A stretch of DNA of 64,000 nucleotides from Desulfomonilaceae bacterium (GTDB lineage: Bacteria > Desulfobacterota > Desulfomonilia > Desulfomonilales > Desulfomonilaceae): NCBI GenBank assembly GCA_041662605.1, contig JBAZSD010000005.1:124001-188000 (forward strand), read 5' to 3'. The notes beneath the pieces are model-generated. The model was not told the origin of the DNA. It did not search any database and was given only the letters and a program-made list of their open reading frames with translations. The stretch's first letter is position 1. Each line of letters opens with the position of its first letter. The position numbers and the translations under genes were made by a program. Positions 35,128 to 43,728 of the stretch are shown in pieces.

Positions 35128-36152
35128 TCGGTTTCTCTCTTACTATCAGTTGATTTGCCGCGTCTCTTTTGTCGTGCCGCTTGATACGCCGCAGAAATAA
35201 CCAATGGACCTGAGTTTCCAATGGGGCATTTAGCTGCGCATCGGCCGCAGCCCACACAATACTTCGACAACTCCAAAACTCTTTCGTAGTCTCCCAATCG
35301 AGTCAATAGAACCAATCCCATGGGTATTTGAACGCCTTCCACTTCTTTTACAGGACATACACCTACACAGGATGCGCAATTGTAACAATTGATTGACCTC
35401 CCTGTTCCTGGAGTCAGCATCGACTGAAAGGCGTATTCGAAGACCATGAAAACAGCGAACAAAATGGCAAGCGCGTTCAGTGTGACTCGATTTGGAGCCT
35501 GACTGATAAAACAATCCAAAAAAATTCTTGAAAACCAATTGTATTCGGGGAAATCCGGTATTCCTTTAGAAAGGGCGTTCTGCACAGCGTTCACATAACC
35601 TGTAAGCGTTTCAGTCGCTCCCCTGAGCATTTGTGGTTGGGAAGGGATAAACAGACGCCCTCGATCCAGTAATTCTTTTTGGAAGGGGCCGACCTGATTT
35701 TCCAGCACAGAAAACAGATCCGGATAATCAAGGGTTTTTACTCCGTCGATTCGATGATCCTTAACTTGAATCTCAACCTTGATCGGTCCTCGATAGCCTT
35801 GTCCTTCTCCAACGTAAGAGCCATTCTTGACCTTGTAAATCCCGTCGCCCCATGGACTAGCCGAGAAGCGAAGCTTATCCACATGTTTCACGTTGACATA
35901 CGTGACAAGATAACCGATCAACAGGAAAGCAACCACACCGAGAAGATACAAAAATTTAGGGCTGCGATTGAATTGGTAATCCCTGCGCCAAAGGAAGCCT
36001 AAAGCTGCGATTACAGAAACCACTAGAATGAAACGACTGGACGGAAACAGCCATGCAACGATGAACGCATACACAACCAGGCGTAAACCTCTGGTGTTTA
36101 GCGCTGTCCGCAAGAAATTTAACGGGTCATGAAATAGCTCTGACAACGTCAT
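35124..36152 (-). CDS. NosR-like membrane protein with FMN-binding and ferredoxin domains
   Basis: A 342-aa protein. Two or three N-terminal helices lie between residues 25 and 90. A periplasmic FMN-binding domain follows (about 100-195) with the flavinylation motif RGATET, Thr at about 182, the kind modified by ApbE. A further helix lies near 220-240, then two cytoplasmic [4Fe-4S] motifs (CYNCASCVGVCP and CVGCGRCAAKCP). This topology, extracytoplasmic flavin plus cytoplasmic clusters, matches NosR/RnfG-type electron conduits. ATG 36152 is chosen over TTG 36158. Its start lies inside the end of the upstream gene. No apbE is in the window. Confidence 0.82.
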   Translation of the reverse strand: MTLSELFHDPLNFLRTALNTRGLRLVVYAFIVAWLFPSSRFILVVSVIAALGFLWRRDYQFNRSPKFLYLLGVVAFLLIGYLVTYVNVKHVDKLRFSASPWGDGIYKVKNGSYVGEGQGYRGPIKVEIQVKDHRIDGVKTLDYPDLFSVLENQVGPFQKELLDRGRLFIPSQPQMLRGATETLTGYVNAVQNALSKGIPDFPEYNWFSRIFLDCFISQAPNRVTLNALAILFAVFMVFEYAFQSMLTPGTGRSINCYNCASCVGVCPVKEVEGVQIPMGLVLLTRLGDYERVLELSKYCVGCGRCAAKCPIGNSGPLVISAAYQAARQKRRGKSTDSKRETE

Positions 36153-36669
36153 CAACAAATTCTTTCCCGATTAGACCCTGCTGAAGGCCATGCGTCAAAG
36201 ACTCTTTTGGAACGATCCCAGACACAATGGCCTGCCTGGTTTGCTGCTGCATGATTTCGAACATTTTTGGAAGCGGCAAATATTGAACACAGTAACTTTG
36301 ACAATTACCGCACCTTATACATTTCAGGCCTCCGTTACGTATAAAACGATCATAGTCGGCGACTCGTCCGGCCACAACCAACTCGGCCTGAAAAAATATG
36401 CCTACCGGGCATCTGTCCTGGGTGGCGTAGCACGCCCGACATTCATAACAGTAAATCGTGGCAGGATTTTTTCGAATTATCGGTTTAATCGTGGTAGCTA
36501 ACAATGCGGAAACGACCCCGAATAGAGCCACTCTATCAAGATTAAGAGTCCAACCCCTATCTTTTAGGTTACTGAAAAATTGGTACCTATGGATACCCGG
36601 CAATATCACAGGTTGATTGGTATCAGACCTTGTCTCGCCTATTTTAGGGGATTTATCGTCATCCGACAT
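36127..36669 (-). CDS. Membrane-associated two-cluster iron-sulfur protein
   Basis: A 180-aa protein with one hydrophobic segment (about residues 45-63, VALFGVVSALLATTIKP) followed by two Cys groups: CYECRACYATQDRCP and CIRCGNCQSYCVQYLP, resembling 4Fe-4S sites with altered spacing. The C-terminal 50 residues are helical. It overlaps the NosR-like gene by about 26 bases. It may be an HdrC-like or NapH-like relay between membrane and cytoplasmic partners; the family is not certain. Confidence 0.72.
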   Translation of the reverse strand: MSDDDKSPKIGETRSDTNQPVILPGIHRYQFFSNLKDRGWTLNLDRVALFGVVSALLATTIKPIIRKNPATIYCYECRACYATQDRCPVGIFFQAELVVAGRVADYDRFIRNGGLKCIRCGNCQSYCVQYLPLPKMFEIMQQQTRQAIVSGIVPKESLTHGLQQGLIGKEFVDDVVRAIS

Positions 36670-36699
36670 CGAGAAATCCTGTTCTTAAATCGCTTCTTA

Positions 36700-36846
36700 T
36701 TAATGCGGCAACATGGCCGACATTAGCAAACCCGCAATGAGCCCTCCCAATGATCCCTGGAAGAGTTCCTTGGGTGATGTCATGTCGAGAGACCAGGCTA
36801 TAATTAGTCCCGACACCACCCCTACAAACGCAAATATGATCCACAT
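36700..36846 (-). CDS. 48-residue membrane protein resembling the C-terminus of the neighbouring permease
   Basis: A short frame starting ATG at 36846 and ending TAA at 36700. It encodes a first helix WIIFAFVGVVSGLIIAW, a short loop with SPKELFQGS and a second helix LGGLIAGLLMSAM. It aligns by eye with the last helical hairpin of the permease gene upstream (ILAFALF..DVPKILQGALGG.IAA..IGLMAP). A gene in another frame over the same bases (36659-36844) has no such features. It fills the space between the permease and FeS genes. Confidence 0.6.
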   Translation of the reverse strand: MWIIFAFVGVVSGLIIAWSLDMTSPKELFQGSLGGLIAGLLMSAMLPH

Positions 36847-36932
36847 CAGCACTTAAATTTACCTACTTCCTGATAGAACCGAATCAGAGAATCCCTTAGC
36901 CAACAGGATTGCTTGTCCAAATCCGCTTTCCG

Positions 36933-38639
36933 TCACGTCGTTGATCCAGTAAGTGTGGCGGTAAGTCTCTTAGACAATGTTTTAGGCGCCATCAGCCCAA
37001 TAAGGGCTGCGGCGATTACACCACCCAATGCTCCTTGTAAAATCTTCGGAACGTCCGTTTCGAACAAGGCGAAAGCCAGAATTCCACCTCCCAGCGCGCC
37101 GCTCACCAAAAAACCGATCAGTTGTAAGAAAAAATTTCTTGACGCGTTTAGACTGAATATTCTGGATCCCAGGAATATAAAGACCACATTGACTCCAGCT
37201 ATAACTATCGCAAATGCCCCTATCATAATGATATTTCTGGCAAACCCAGGATCTGAAGGTTGAAACAGGGACAAGTTGAGGAACTTCATAAAAATTGCGG
37301 CCATAGGAGCCATCACGCCCATTGAAGCAAAGGTATAAGCGCCTTTGATAAAACCCGTCTCAGCCCTCATTGTTCCTTCTCCCATCATTCCTCCGCCTCC
37401 GAGGGGAGATGGGCCGCAGGAAGTCGTAGCGTTGATTATATAGGCGGCCATCACTATGGCGAGTTGAGACCAGGTGAGAAAATTGAACTGAGCAGGTCCG
37501 AACAAGTACAGCGTTGGAGCAAGGGCAGCGGTGAGGATGCGCGCGCAAGAAAGGGGAAGTATGGTTTGGAACTGAACAAAGATAGCCAGCATACCGGCTA
37601 CACCAAGAATCTTTATTCCCACCAGAGCGTTCAAAATCGTGGCCAACGCTTTGAATCCACCCGTTGCGGCTAGCGCTCCTGCTGCTAGAAAACCGGCGGC
37701 CATGGCGGTTACCGGCAAAAGAATTATACCTTCGAGCAAATCATTGAGATGAATCCGACAAATCAGAATCATGAGAAGTGCGCCGGATACCAAGACAGAT
37801 TGAACGGGCATTTTTCCCAAAGGCTGAAAAATAGCGATTAGCAGTGAGATCACGAATATCCCCAAGGCTATAAAACCTTTGACAGGGGCTTTGACCTGTG
37901 AGCCCAATGCGCCGCCTTGAGCGACCAGACCAGGAGGAGCTTCTCTCAAAGCCACGTCATTAGGAAACATTTTCTGACTGACAAGTTTTAGAAATAGAGC
38001 CACAACAGCGGTACCGAGCATCAAGGCGAAAGCCTGAGGAGCCCTAAGTATTCCATCTGAGGCAGTGGGAAAAAAACTGCCTAGAAATCCTTCAGCTATT
38101 TGACCTACGCCCCCAATAGGGGATGGTCCGCATGAACCCATGGCGTTTCTCGTAAACGCCCCTATCAGAACGATAAGTTGGGATTTGGTCAAAATCCCCA
38201 GACCGCCCTCAAATCCAAAAGTGAAAAGTAGAGGCAACAGAGCTGCGGCAAGAATCCTGCCGCACGGTAAAGATGATATTACCGGTAGGTTTATCAAAAT
38301 GACGAGAGTACCTACCAGACCTATTGGACTTCGTCTGAGGTATCCTAAAATCGCTTTTAACGCTTCAAAGCCACCAGAGGCCTTGAGTCCGCCGGCCAGG
38401 AACAACCCTGTCAACAGGGCAGTTATAGGATGAAGGATAATCCCTCCCAAAAACTCATTTGGAAGTAGGACAACAGAGTCCCAACCGTAGCTGTAAAAGC
38501 GAAAAATACCACCTATGATCAAACACAGAACCGTCGACATAACCAGCACTGTTTGGACGGGAGTTCTGATGTAGCCAAAAAGCGTCAGCAACATTAGACT
38601 AAGAAAAATACCGAGAGTTATGTATCCTAAAAACTCCAA
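36933..38639 (-). CDS. Internally duplicated membrane permease of unknown substrate
   Basis: A 568-aa very hydrophobic protein with about 14-16 helices and no signal peptide. The sequence repeats itself: CGRILAAALLPLLFTFG...SQL...NAMGSCGPSPIGG (motif near residues 169-174) and CARILTAALAPTLYLFG...SQL...NATTSCGPSPLGG (near 408-413). Duplicated halves with a conserved SCGPSP loop are typical of secondary transporters with re-entrant loops. I cannot place it in a named family. Sitting in an operon with a fumarate-reductase-like enzyme, it might move a dicarboxylate or another anion, but this is a guess. Confidence 0.65.
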   Translation of the reverse strand: MEFLGYITLGIFLSLMLLTLFGYIRTPVQTVLVMSTVLCLIIGGIFRFYSYGWDSVVLLPNEFLGGIILHPITALLTGLFLAGGLKASGGFEALKAILGYLRRSPIGLVGTLVILINLPVISSLPCGRILAAALLPLLFTFGFEGGLGILTKSQLIVLIGAFTRNAMGSCGPSPIGGVGQIAEGFLGSFFPTASDGILRAPQAFALMLGTAVVALFLKLVSQKMFPNDVALREAPPGLVAQGGALGSQVKAPVKGFIALGIFVISLLIAIFQPLGKMPVQSVLVSGALLMILICRIHLNDLLEGIILLPVTAMAAGFLAAGALAATGGFKALATILNALVGIKILGVAGMLAIFVQFQTILPLSCARILTAALAPTLYLFGPAQFNFLTWSQLAIVMAAYIINATTSCGPSPLGGGGMMGEGTMRAETGFIKGAYTFASMGVMAPMAAIFMKFLNLSLFQPSDPGFARNIIMIGAFAIVIAGVNVVFIFLGSRIFSLNASRNFFLQLIGFLVSGALGGGILAFALFETDVPKILQGALGGVIAAALIGLMAPKTLSKRLTATLTGSTT

Positions 38640-38681
38640 AAAATCTCCGTCGCAACAATCATTTGTCGAGGTTCATAAGAT

Positions 38682-38999
38682 CTATTTTTGAAATGCGCAT
38701 TTGCCTTTGGATCTAAACCAAATCGGGTCAATCATATACCCATCTGATGCTTTGAAAACCTTCACTTCGGAACCAATTCCAATCTTACCGATACATGCGG
38801 AACAGGATGTAAGCTTAGCCTCAATTTCCCTGCCCGAACTCAACCTGACTATGGCTGTCCTTATTTCTCCCAGGAAATTCTGAGGCCCGCAATCGTCAAT
38901 AGAAATGACCATGCCCCTGACGGACCTCCTGGTCCTGTAGATTTCCGCCATAAGAAAAACAGCGACTAAAAAAATTAATGTTACGCTTTCCCAATCCAT
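38682..38999 (-). CDS. Small membrane-anchored beta-barrel protein
   Basis: A 105-aa protein with a single N-terminal helix (WESVTLIFLVAVFLMAEIYR) and a domain of about 75 residues with alternating strands (GMVISIDDCG, IRTAIVRLSSGREIEAKL, GSEVKVFKASDGYMI), likely an OB or NfeD-like fold. Four cysteines occur, including a CSAC pair. No known function. It stands as the second gene of the long operon, 34 bases after the NHL-repeat gene and 42 before the permease. Confidence 0.6.
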   Translation of the reverse strand: MDWESVTLIFLVAVFLMAEIYRTRRSVRGMVISIDDCGPQNFLGEIRTAIVRLSSGREIEAKLTSCSACIGKIGIGSEVKVFKASDGYMIDPIWFRSKGKCAFQK

Positions 39000-39033
39000 T
39001 TACGCTGCGCCACAGAGTTCAGAAAACACTGCT

Positions 39034-39969
39034 TTAAAGATTCTTGAGGCCAAGTTTGATCACGGCTCCTTTGCCTGAATCCGCTACATAAAGGTTTTCA
39101 TTTCTAACGGCTAAAGAAGTAGGCGTCTTAAAGAGAAGATCGCCATTGGAGTCCACAGTCGGGAAATCCATCGGCTTACCAATGGAATCAAATTTCTGAA
39201 GTCTATGGTTACCTGTGTCAGCTACCAAAAGCGAGCCGTCATGATCTAGAATCATACCCTGAGGAGAGTTGAGACGCCCTGTCTCATTTCCTTCTCCGGC
39301 AAAACTTCTCTCGAAGTTTCCGTCCTTGTCAAAAACTTTCACGAGTCCATGTTTACTGTCGAGAACCATAATTTCGCCACTAGGGGTGACTTGAGAGGCT
39401 GTGGGAAGACGGAACTGGGAGTCTCCATCCCCCAAATCTCCTATTACGGAAACTAGTTCAAAGGACTCGAACACCTGAATTCTGTGATTCCTTGTATCTG
39501 CGACAAACATTCTGTCTTTGGAATCCAGACATATTCCCTGTGGAGTGGCGAACATTCCAGCTATTGATCCAATGGAGCCTACCACTTTGTATAATTTACC
39601 CTCCGGATCAAAAATCTGTATTCTGCAATTATTTGAATCAACAACATAAACGAAGTTTTTGGAGTCAACGGCGACACCCTTGGGGAAATTAAAAGCGCCG
39701 GGCGCTGATCCCGGTTTCCCGAATGAGTTGATGACCTTTAAATCGTAATCAAGGAGAAAAATTCTGTAAAGGGAAGGATCTGTAACGACCAGGTTACCGG
39801 TCGAATTGAAAATTATGCAGAATGGAGTATGCGGAACACTATCCTGAATTTCGTAATAAGGTGGGGAATTTGTTCCGTTCTTGTGAGAAAACGCGTTAGA
39901 GGTCCCGTGAGAAAGAACCGAAATCGCGGCTGCAGCCCCTATTGATTTTATAAAATCACGCCGTTTCAT
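39034..39969 (-). CDS. Tat-exported NHL-repeat beta-propeller protein
   Basis: A 311-aa protein beginning KRRDFIKSIGAAAAISVL, a twin-arginine signal with cleavage near residue 26. The mature protein has five or six NHL repeats of about 45 residues (FNFPKGVAVDSKNFVYVVDSN, FATPQGICLDSKDRMFVADT and so on), each ending RIQIFD or alike. NHL propellers act as protein-protein or ligand platforms. As the first gene behind the operon promoter it may assist assembly or bind the exported subunits. No catalytic residues are recognisable. Confidence 0.8.
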   Translation of the reverse strand: MKRRDFIKSIGAAAAISVLSHGTSNAFSHKNGTNSPPYYEIQDSVPHTPFCIIFNSTGNLVVTDPSLYRIFLLDYDLKVINSFGKPGSAPGAFNFPKGVAVDSKNFVYVVDSNNCRIQIFDPEGKLYKVVGSIGSIAGMFATPQGICLDSKDRMFVADTRNHRIQVFESFELVSVIGDLGDGDSQFRLPTASQVTPSGEIMVLDSKHGLVKVFDKDGNFERSFAGEGNETGRLNSPQGMILDHDGSLLVADTGNHRLQKFDSIGKPMDFPTVDSNGDLLFKTPTSLAVRNENLYVADSGKGAVIKLGLKNL

Positions 39970-40065
39970 GGCGTTTTGTGAACTCCTGGATTTCCCGATC
40001 GCGCTTCAGGTTGGCGACCGTTTATCCCCCCATGGTCTTCTTCTCGTCCGAATTGATTTCAGCCA

Positions 40066-40094
40066 ATACTAATACCCCAAGACAAGTCAGTCAA
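40066..40094 (-). promoter_or_regulatory. Candidate promoter of the 14-gene electron-transfer operon
   Basis: On the minus strand TTGACT (40094-40089) and TAGTAT (40071-40066) are separated by exactly 17 bases. They lie about 100 bases before the NHL-repeat gene, the first of the run. A good sigma-70 match by eye. Confidence 0.5.
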
Positions 40095-40137
40095 GAAACA
40101 CTTCTAATTCTTATAGACCAGACTAGTCAATTAATTA

Positions 40138-40800
40138 TCAAGCGAAACGTATAACTTCCTCCAATGGCGCTCGATCACTTCTGAATATCGCCGCCGGCGC
40201 ATCCTGGATCGGATATCCCATGGCGATACCAATGACGATTTTCTTACTTTCTGGAATGTCCAGAACCCGTCTAACAACATCAGGGAAGTGCATTGAAGCT
40301 GCCAGATATATGGACCCCAAGCCATGCTCCATCGCCACGTAACATATGGTGGTTCCGATTGATCCGATGTCAAGACAAGAATACTGCTCATTAAGATTCT
40401 GGTCTATGACCAAATATATGACTGAAGGGGCTCCGAAAAACTTGTACATGTTAAGGTAATGGTTTAATCTGCCTGCTTTGTCGTCGCGTTCTATTCCCAT
40501 AAAGGTTAAAAGATCCCTACCCAAATTCATGTAGCGGTCCTTGTATATCCCGGAGAAGTTGATAGGCATCGTAATATCGGGCCTCGGAGGAGTTCCCTTC
40601 TTACCTAATTCTTCGAATTCGTCAGAGAGTTGCTTGGTTTTTGCTCCGTCTGCAACGACGATTTCCCATGGCTGGGTGTTTCCCCACGATGGGGCCCAAC
40701 GTGCTAAATCAGCTATTGTTAGTATTATTTCTCGTGGCACAGGAGCCGGGCGAAAAGCCCTCACACTCTTACGATTGCGAACCACTTCTTCAAACTTCAT
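40138..40800 (-). CDS. Nitroreductase-family flavoprotein
   Basis: A 220-aa FMN protein of the nitroreductase fold. The N-terminal RNRKSVRAFRPAPVP motif binds the FMN phosphate, followed by APSWGNTQPWEIVV and, near the C-terminus, IVIGIAMGYPIQ. Such enzymes reduce nitro groups or quinones with NAD(P)H, or serve as specialised oxidases. I use the ATG at 40800, preceded by GAAAGGAAACCC, because it gives the family's normal N-terminus. The upstream MetV-like gene ends 32 bases before it, so the two are probably co-transcribed. Confidence 0.88.
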   Translation of the reverse strand: MKFEEVVRNRKSVRAFRPAPVPREIILTIADLARWAPSWGNTQPWEIVVADGAKTKQLSDEFEELGKKGTPPRPDITMPINFSGIYKDRYMNLGRDLLTFMGIERDDKAGRLNHYLNMYKFFGAPSVIYLVIDQNLNEQYSCLDIGSIGTTICYVAMEHGLGSIYLAASMHFPDVVRRVLDIPESKKIVIGIAMGYPIQDAPAAIFRSDRAPLEEVIRFA

Positions 40801-40832
40801 GGGTTTCCTTTCGCGTTTCCAGCATCTGGAAC

Positions 40833-41495
40833 TCAAAATCTTCTTTGATAATCTTCTCTAACCAGCTTTGCGGGATGTTCGCTCAGTCTGAAATCCCTGG
40901 GTGGGGTAATCTTTGCAAGGATATCGAGACGGGACTGGCTTTTTAGGCGTTCAACAATTTTCACCCACGCACAATCACGGTCAGGGCTCGTTTCACATTT
41001 TCCATTCGAAGGACCACCACAAGGCCCGTTCAGTAGGCTTTTGGCGCACATCGTGACGGGACAAATTCCACCGGTCAAGCCCAGATAGCATTGGTTGCAA
41101 GCCTTGCATCGCTCGCCCCATATACCGGCCCCTTCATTAACGCCTATGAAGCTGGTGTCGACTCCGGGGAAAACGGGTTTATCAGGATACATTTCCGCTA
41201 TGAACTGGATCCCGGCCCCGCACGCAAGCGACACCACCGCGTCGGCTTGAGCGACCTGATCCCTTAACAAAGTGAGGAATTCTCTGTCACATTGACGTTC
41301 AACGGTGGCTGCAAAAGACTTGAAGTCTCTATCACGAAAAACCAGTTGAAGTTGACTAGCCAGAATTCCCGCTTCTTTCTCTCCTCCGGCAAGACACACG
41401 GCTACACAGGTTCCACAGCCCGCGACCAAAACCCGGGAAAAATCACCCAACATATCGACTACTTCCTCAAAAGGCTTTGGTTTGGCTACAATCAC
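40833..41495 (-). CDS. metV: MetV-like protein (methylenetetrahydrofolate reductase C-terminal domain family)
   Basis: A 220-aa cysteine-rich protein. The N-terminal half has GCGTCVAVCLAGG and a later CGAGIQF. The C-terminal half has the zinc/iron-sulfur region CKACNQCYLGLTGGICPV, then CAKSLLNGPCGG and DRDCAW, the mark of MetV, partner of MetF in Wood-Ljungdahl methylene-THF reductases. MetF itself is not in the window; a distant locus or another partner is possible. GTG 41495 is preferred because GGGAGG lies 5 bases upstream. Next to a nitroreductase-family gene. Confidence 0.8.
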   Translation of the reverse strand: MIVAKPKPFEEVVDMLGDFSRVLVAGCGTCVAVCLAGGEKEAGILASQLQLVFRDRDFKSFAATVERQCDREFLTLLRDQVAQADAVVSLACGAGIQFIAEMYPDKPVFPGVDTSFIGVNEGAGIWGERCKACNQCYLGLTGGICPVTMCAKSLLNGPCGGPSNGKCETSPDRDCAWVKIVERLKSQSRLDILAKITPPRDFRLSEHPAKLVREDYQRRF

Positions 41496-41672
41496 TACGA
41501 CCTCCCAGAAACACATAGCTATGAGCTGCTTCCCAGTGGTCTATGCCTCATTTATGATCAATTTGTGAAGGCTGAGATTTAAGAAAGCACGCCATTGAAA
41601 ATAACGAACGCGCCATTGCATGTCAAGTTCGTATTAGATGCGAGCGAACGGCTCTTGAGAGATTAAACAACA

Positions 41673-43577
41673 TCATTTTATAACTTCAGTGGATAAAGAT
41701 GTCTTGTCACTGAAAACAACTGAAACGGTTAGTCGGGAATGGGGATCGGAAAGAAGTCCATTATCAGCCGCATACAAGTAAATAGTCCTACGACCCGAGA
41801 CAGGCGTATTCATAGGGCCGCCTTTGACGTTAATTAACTGATATATCTTTGGATAAAGCGCCACCCCCAAAAACATTCCCGGAGCCTTGGGATCACTCGA
41901 CCACCTTACTGAACCATCCGGGCCCAACATGTCTATTCGGAGAAGTTTTTTGTTTTCAACCTGAAGCTTCATGATAAATGCGCCATCCAGGTAACCATCT
42001 TTTCCGGGCCGTGTTGAGGTATTAACGAGATCGGCTATGAACCCTCTGAACTCGCAGCTAATAATCCCTTTGGCTTTAGGACCGGGCTCAGCCTCGGGAG
42101 CTACGGTGGATGTCGTAGCCAGGGCCTTTTTCACCATTTGTTGATAATAAGAACCATCGGCCAGGCGAATAATGATCCTTAGCTGCTGATTCGTTTCAGC
42201 AAGATCTCCGGGATCGCTTGCATACAAATAAAATTGGGTTCTACCTTCAATGGGGATCGATATAGAACCGTCAGGCTTGTTAAGCAGAGCAGTGGGAGCC
42301 CTCTGATACGCAACGCCGATTCCCCATGCTCCGGGGGTAGTGCCGTAGGTTCCCCATTTTCTGATTACTCCTGATGTACTATTAATCTCAATGCCAGTAA
42401 TGGTGTTCTTGGGATTTACGTCTATATCCAAACCAAAAACAGCGTCAGGCTTGCCGTCGGGTTTCATTTCGGGATAAGGACCCACAGCGTCGGTAGGAAA
42501 AAAACCTAACCATTCACCCAAAAAATTCACCTGAGTTTTTTGGGCGTCGGAACTCTTGGTGTCCGAAGTCTCTTTAACAGGCTCAGGAGTCTTTTCAACC
42601 TTGGTCCAGTAAATCTGGCCATCAGAAAACGCGACATTGATGCGAAAATCTGTCTTATCTTTCTCTATGGCGCCATTGTCAGCCACATAAAGGTTTAAAT
42701 CTATTTTATCTTTGACCGCTAGTTTCACGGATCCATCCGTATTGTTGATCAAGCGAGTGGGATCGGTTTTTAAAGCGACACCAATTGGAGAGTTCTGACT
42801 ATTTGGAACAGTATCCCAAACCGCCTTTTCTCCATCGATGTTTCTGATCTCGATGGCCGTAATTTCTCGATTCTTTGTTTCCAGAGAAATAACAAAAAGG
42901 GCGTCGGGTTTGTTATCACCCTCGATCTTTTTGTCGGTCCCCACCGCGTCATAATTTGAAATTCCCTTGAGATACGCGGACATCCTAACGGGATAAACCC
43001 CCTGTTTGGATGTTTCAGCGGAAGCGCCTACAGCGGATTCTTCAGTTATTGGTTTAGTGAATACGGAGCCATCTGTAAATGTTACTCTAACGTGATATTT
43101 GCGTTCGCCTTTCGAAAAAAGACCGTCGTCCGATACCAACAGAAGCAAATTTTGATCTGTTAAAGCTCTGGTTTTCAATTCTCCTTCTTGACGATTTAAA
43201 ATATCAGAGGGATTTTTCGCCAGAGCCACCCCAAGGAAGTTAGCATTAGATCCGCCTACATGAGATGTCCAAATTTTCGAGGGATTTGAAGCTGTGAGTT
43301 CTATTTCTTCAATTTTTTTATCAGCAATGGGAGTAGAGAAGGACAATGAAAATACTGCGTCCGGAGTGCCGTCGGGTTCTGCTTTTGTTTTTCCGACTCT
43401 GTCTGTTTTCTTTACACCGAGAAAAGAACATGCGCCGGTCGGTTCATTTTCGGCATTGAGAATTGCGGACCAACCACAAAAAAACAACAGAAAAACAAGC
43501 GCTAACGATGTTTTTGTGAACTTGCAAGGGTACAGTTTACTAGTTCCTCCGGATAAATGAAAAGATTTAAAATTCAT
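41673..43577 (-). CDS. Secreted protein with four tandem repeats of unknown fold
   Basis: A 634-aa protein with a long signal region (hydrophobic LALVFLLFFCGWSAIL, cleavage near residue 42). The rest consists of four repeats of about 130 residues. Each starts with a phrase like PDG.PDAVF.L, continues with a helix-poor I..IEI....G....W strand pair, then GVAL...P..L.N...G, and ends in L.LYA.D.G......R.F.V.V.F.DG. A hydrophilic linker with Glu and Ser separates repeats two and three. Probably beta-sandwich surface or periplasmic modules. I recognise no named domain. It is transcribed away from mtnP. Confidence 0.65.
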   Translation of the reverse strand: MNFKSFHLSGGTSKLYPCKFTKTSLALVFLLFFCGWSAILNAENEPTGACSFLGVKKTDRVGKTKAEPDGTPDAVFSLSFSTPIADKKIEEIELTASNPSKIWTSHVGGSNANFLGVALAKNPSDILNRQEGELKTRALTDQNLLLLVSDDGLFSKGERKYHVRVTFTDGSVFTKPITEESAVGASAETSKQGVYPVRMSAYLKGISNYDAVGTDKKIEGDNKPDALFVISLETKNREITAIEIRNIDGEKAVWDTVPNSQNSPIGVALKTDPTRLINNTDGSVKLAVKDKIDLNLYVADNGAIEKDKTDFRINVAFSDGQIYWTKVEKTPEPVKETSDTKSSDAQKTQVNFLGEWLGFFPTDAVGPYPEMKPDGKPDAVFGLDIDVNPKNTITGIEINSTSGVIRKWGTYGTTPGAWGIGVAYQRAPTALLNKPDGSISIPIEGRTQFYLYASDPGDLAETNQQLRIIIRLADGSYYQQMVKKALATTSTVAPEAEPGPKAKGIISCEFRGFIADLVNTSTRPGKDGYLDGAFIMKLQVENKKLLRIDMLGPDGSVRWSSDPKAPGMFLGVALYPKIYQLINVKGGPMNTPVSGRRTIYLYAADNGLLSDPHSRLTVSVVFSDKTSLSTEVIK

Positions 43578-43728
43578 TTACAATTCAAAATCTATTGCAT
43601 AACATATTGGAATGTCAATCTATAAGTGCTGTAACCACGCAATCTTTTTATAAAGCGAAATCAAAGACGCCAATATGGACAACATCTCAAATTAGAGGCT
43701 GAATATTACTAAAGTTAAGGAGAACAAG

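Noticed and set aside
36659..36844. 61-codon frame on the minus strand between the FeS protein and the permease
   Set aside because: Sequence has no membrane or signal character and overlaps the better 48-residue frame in a different phase.
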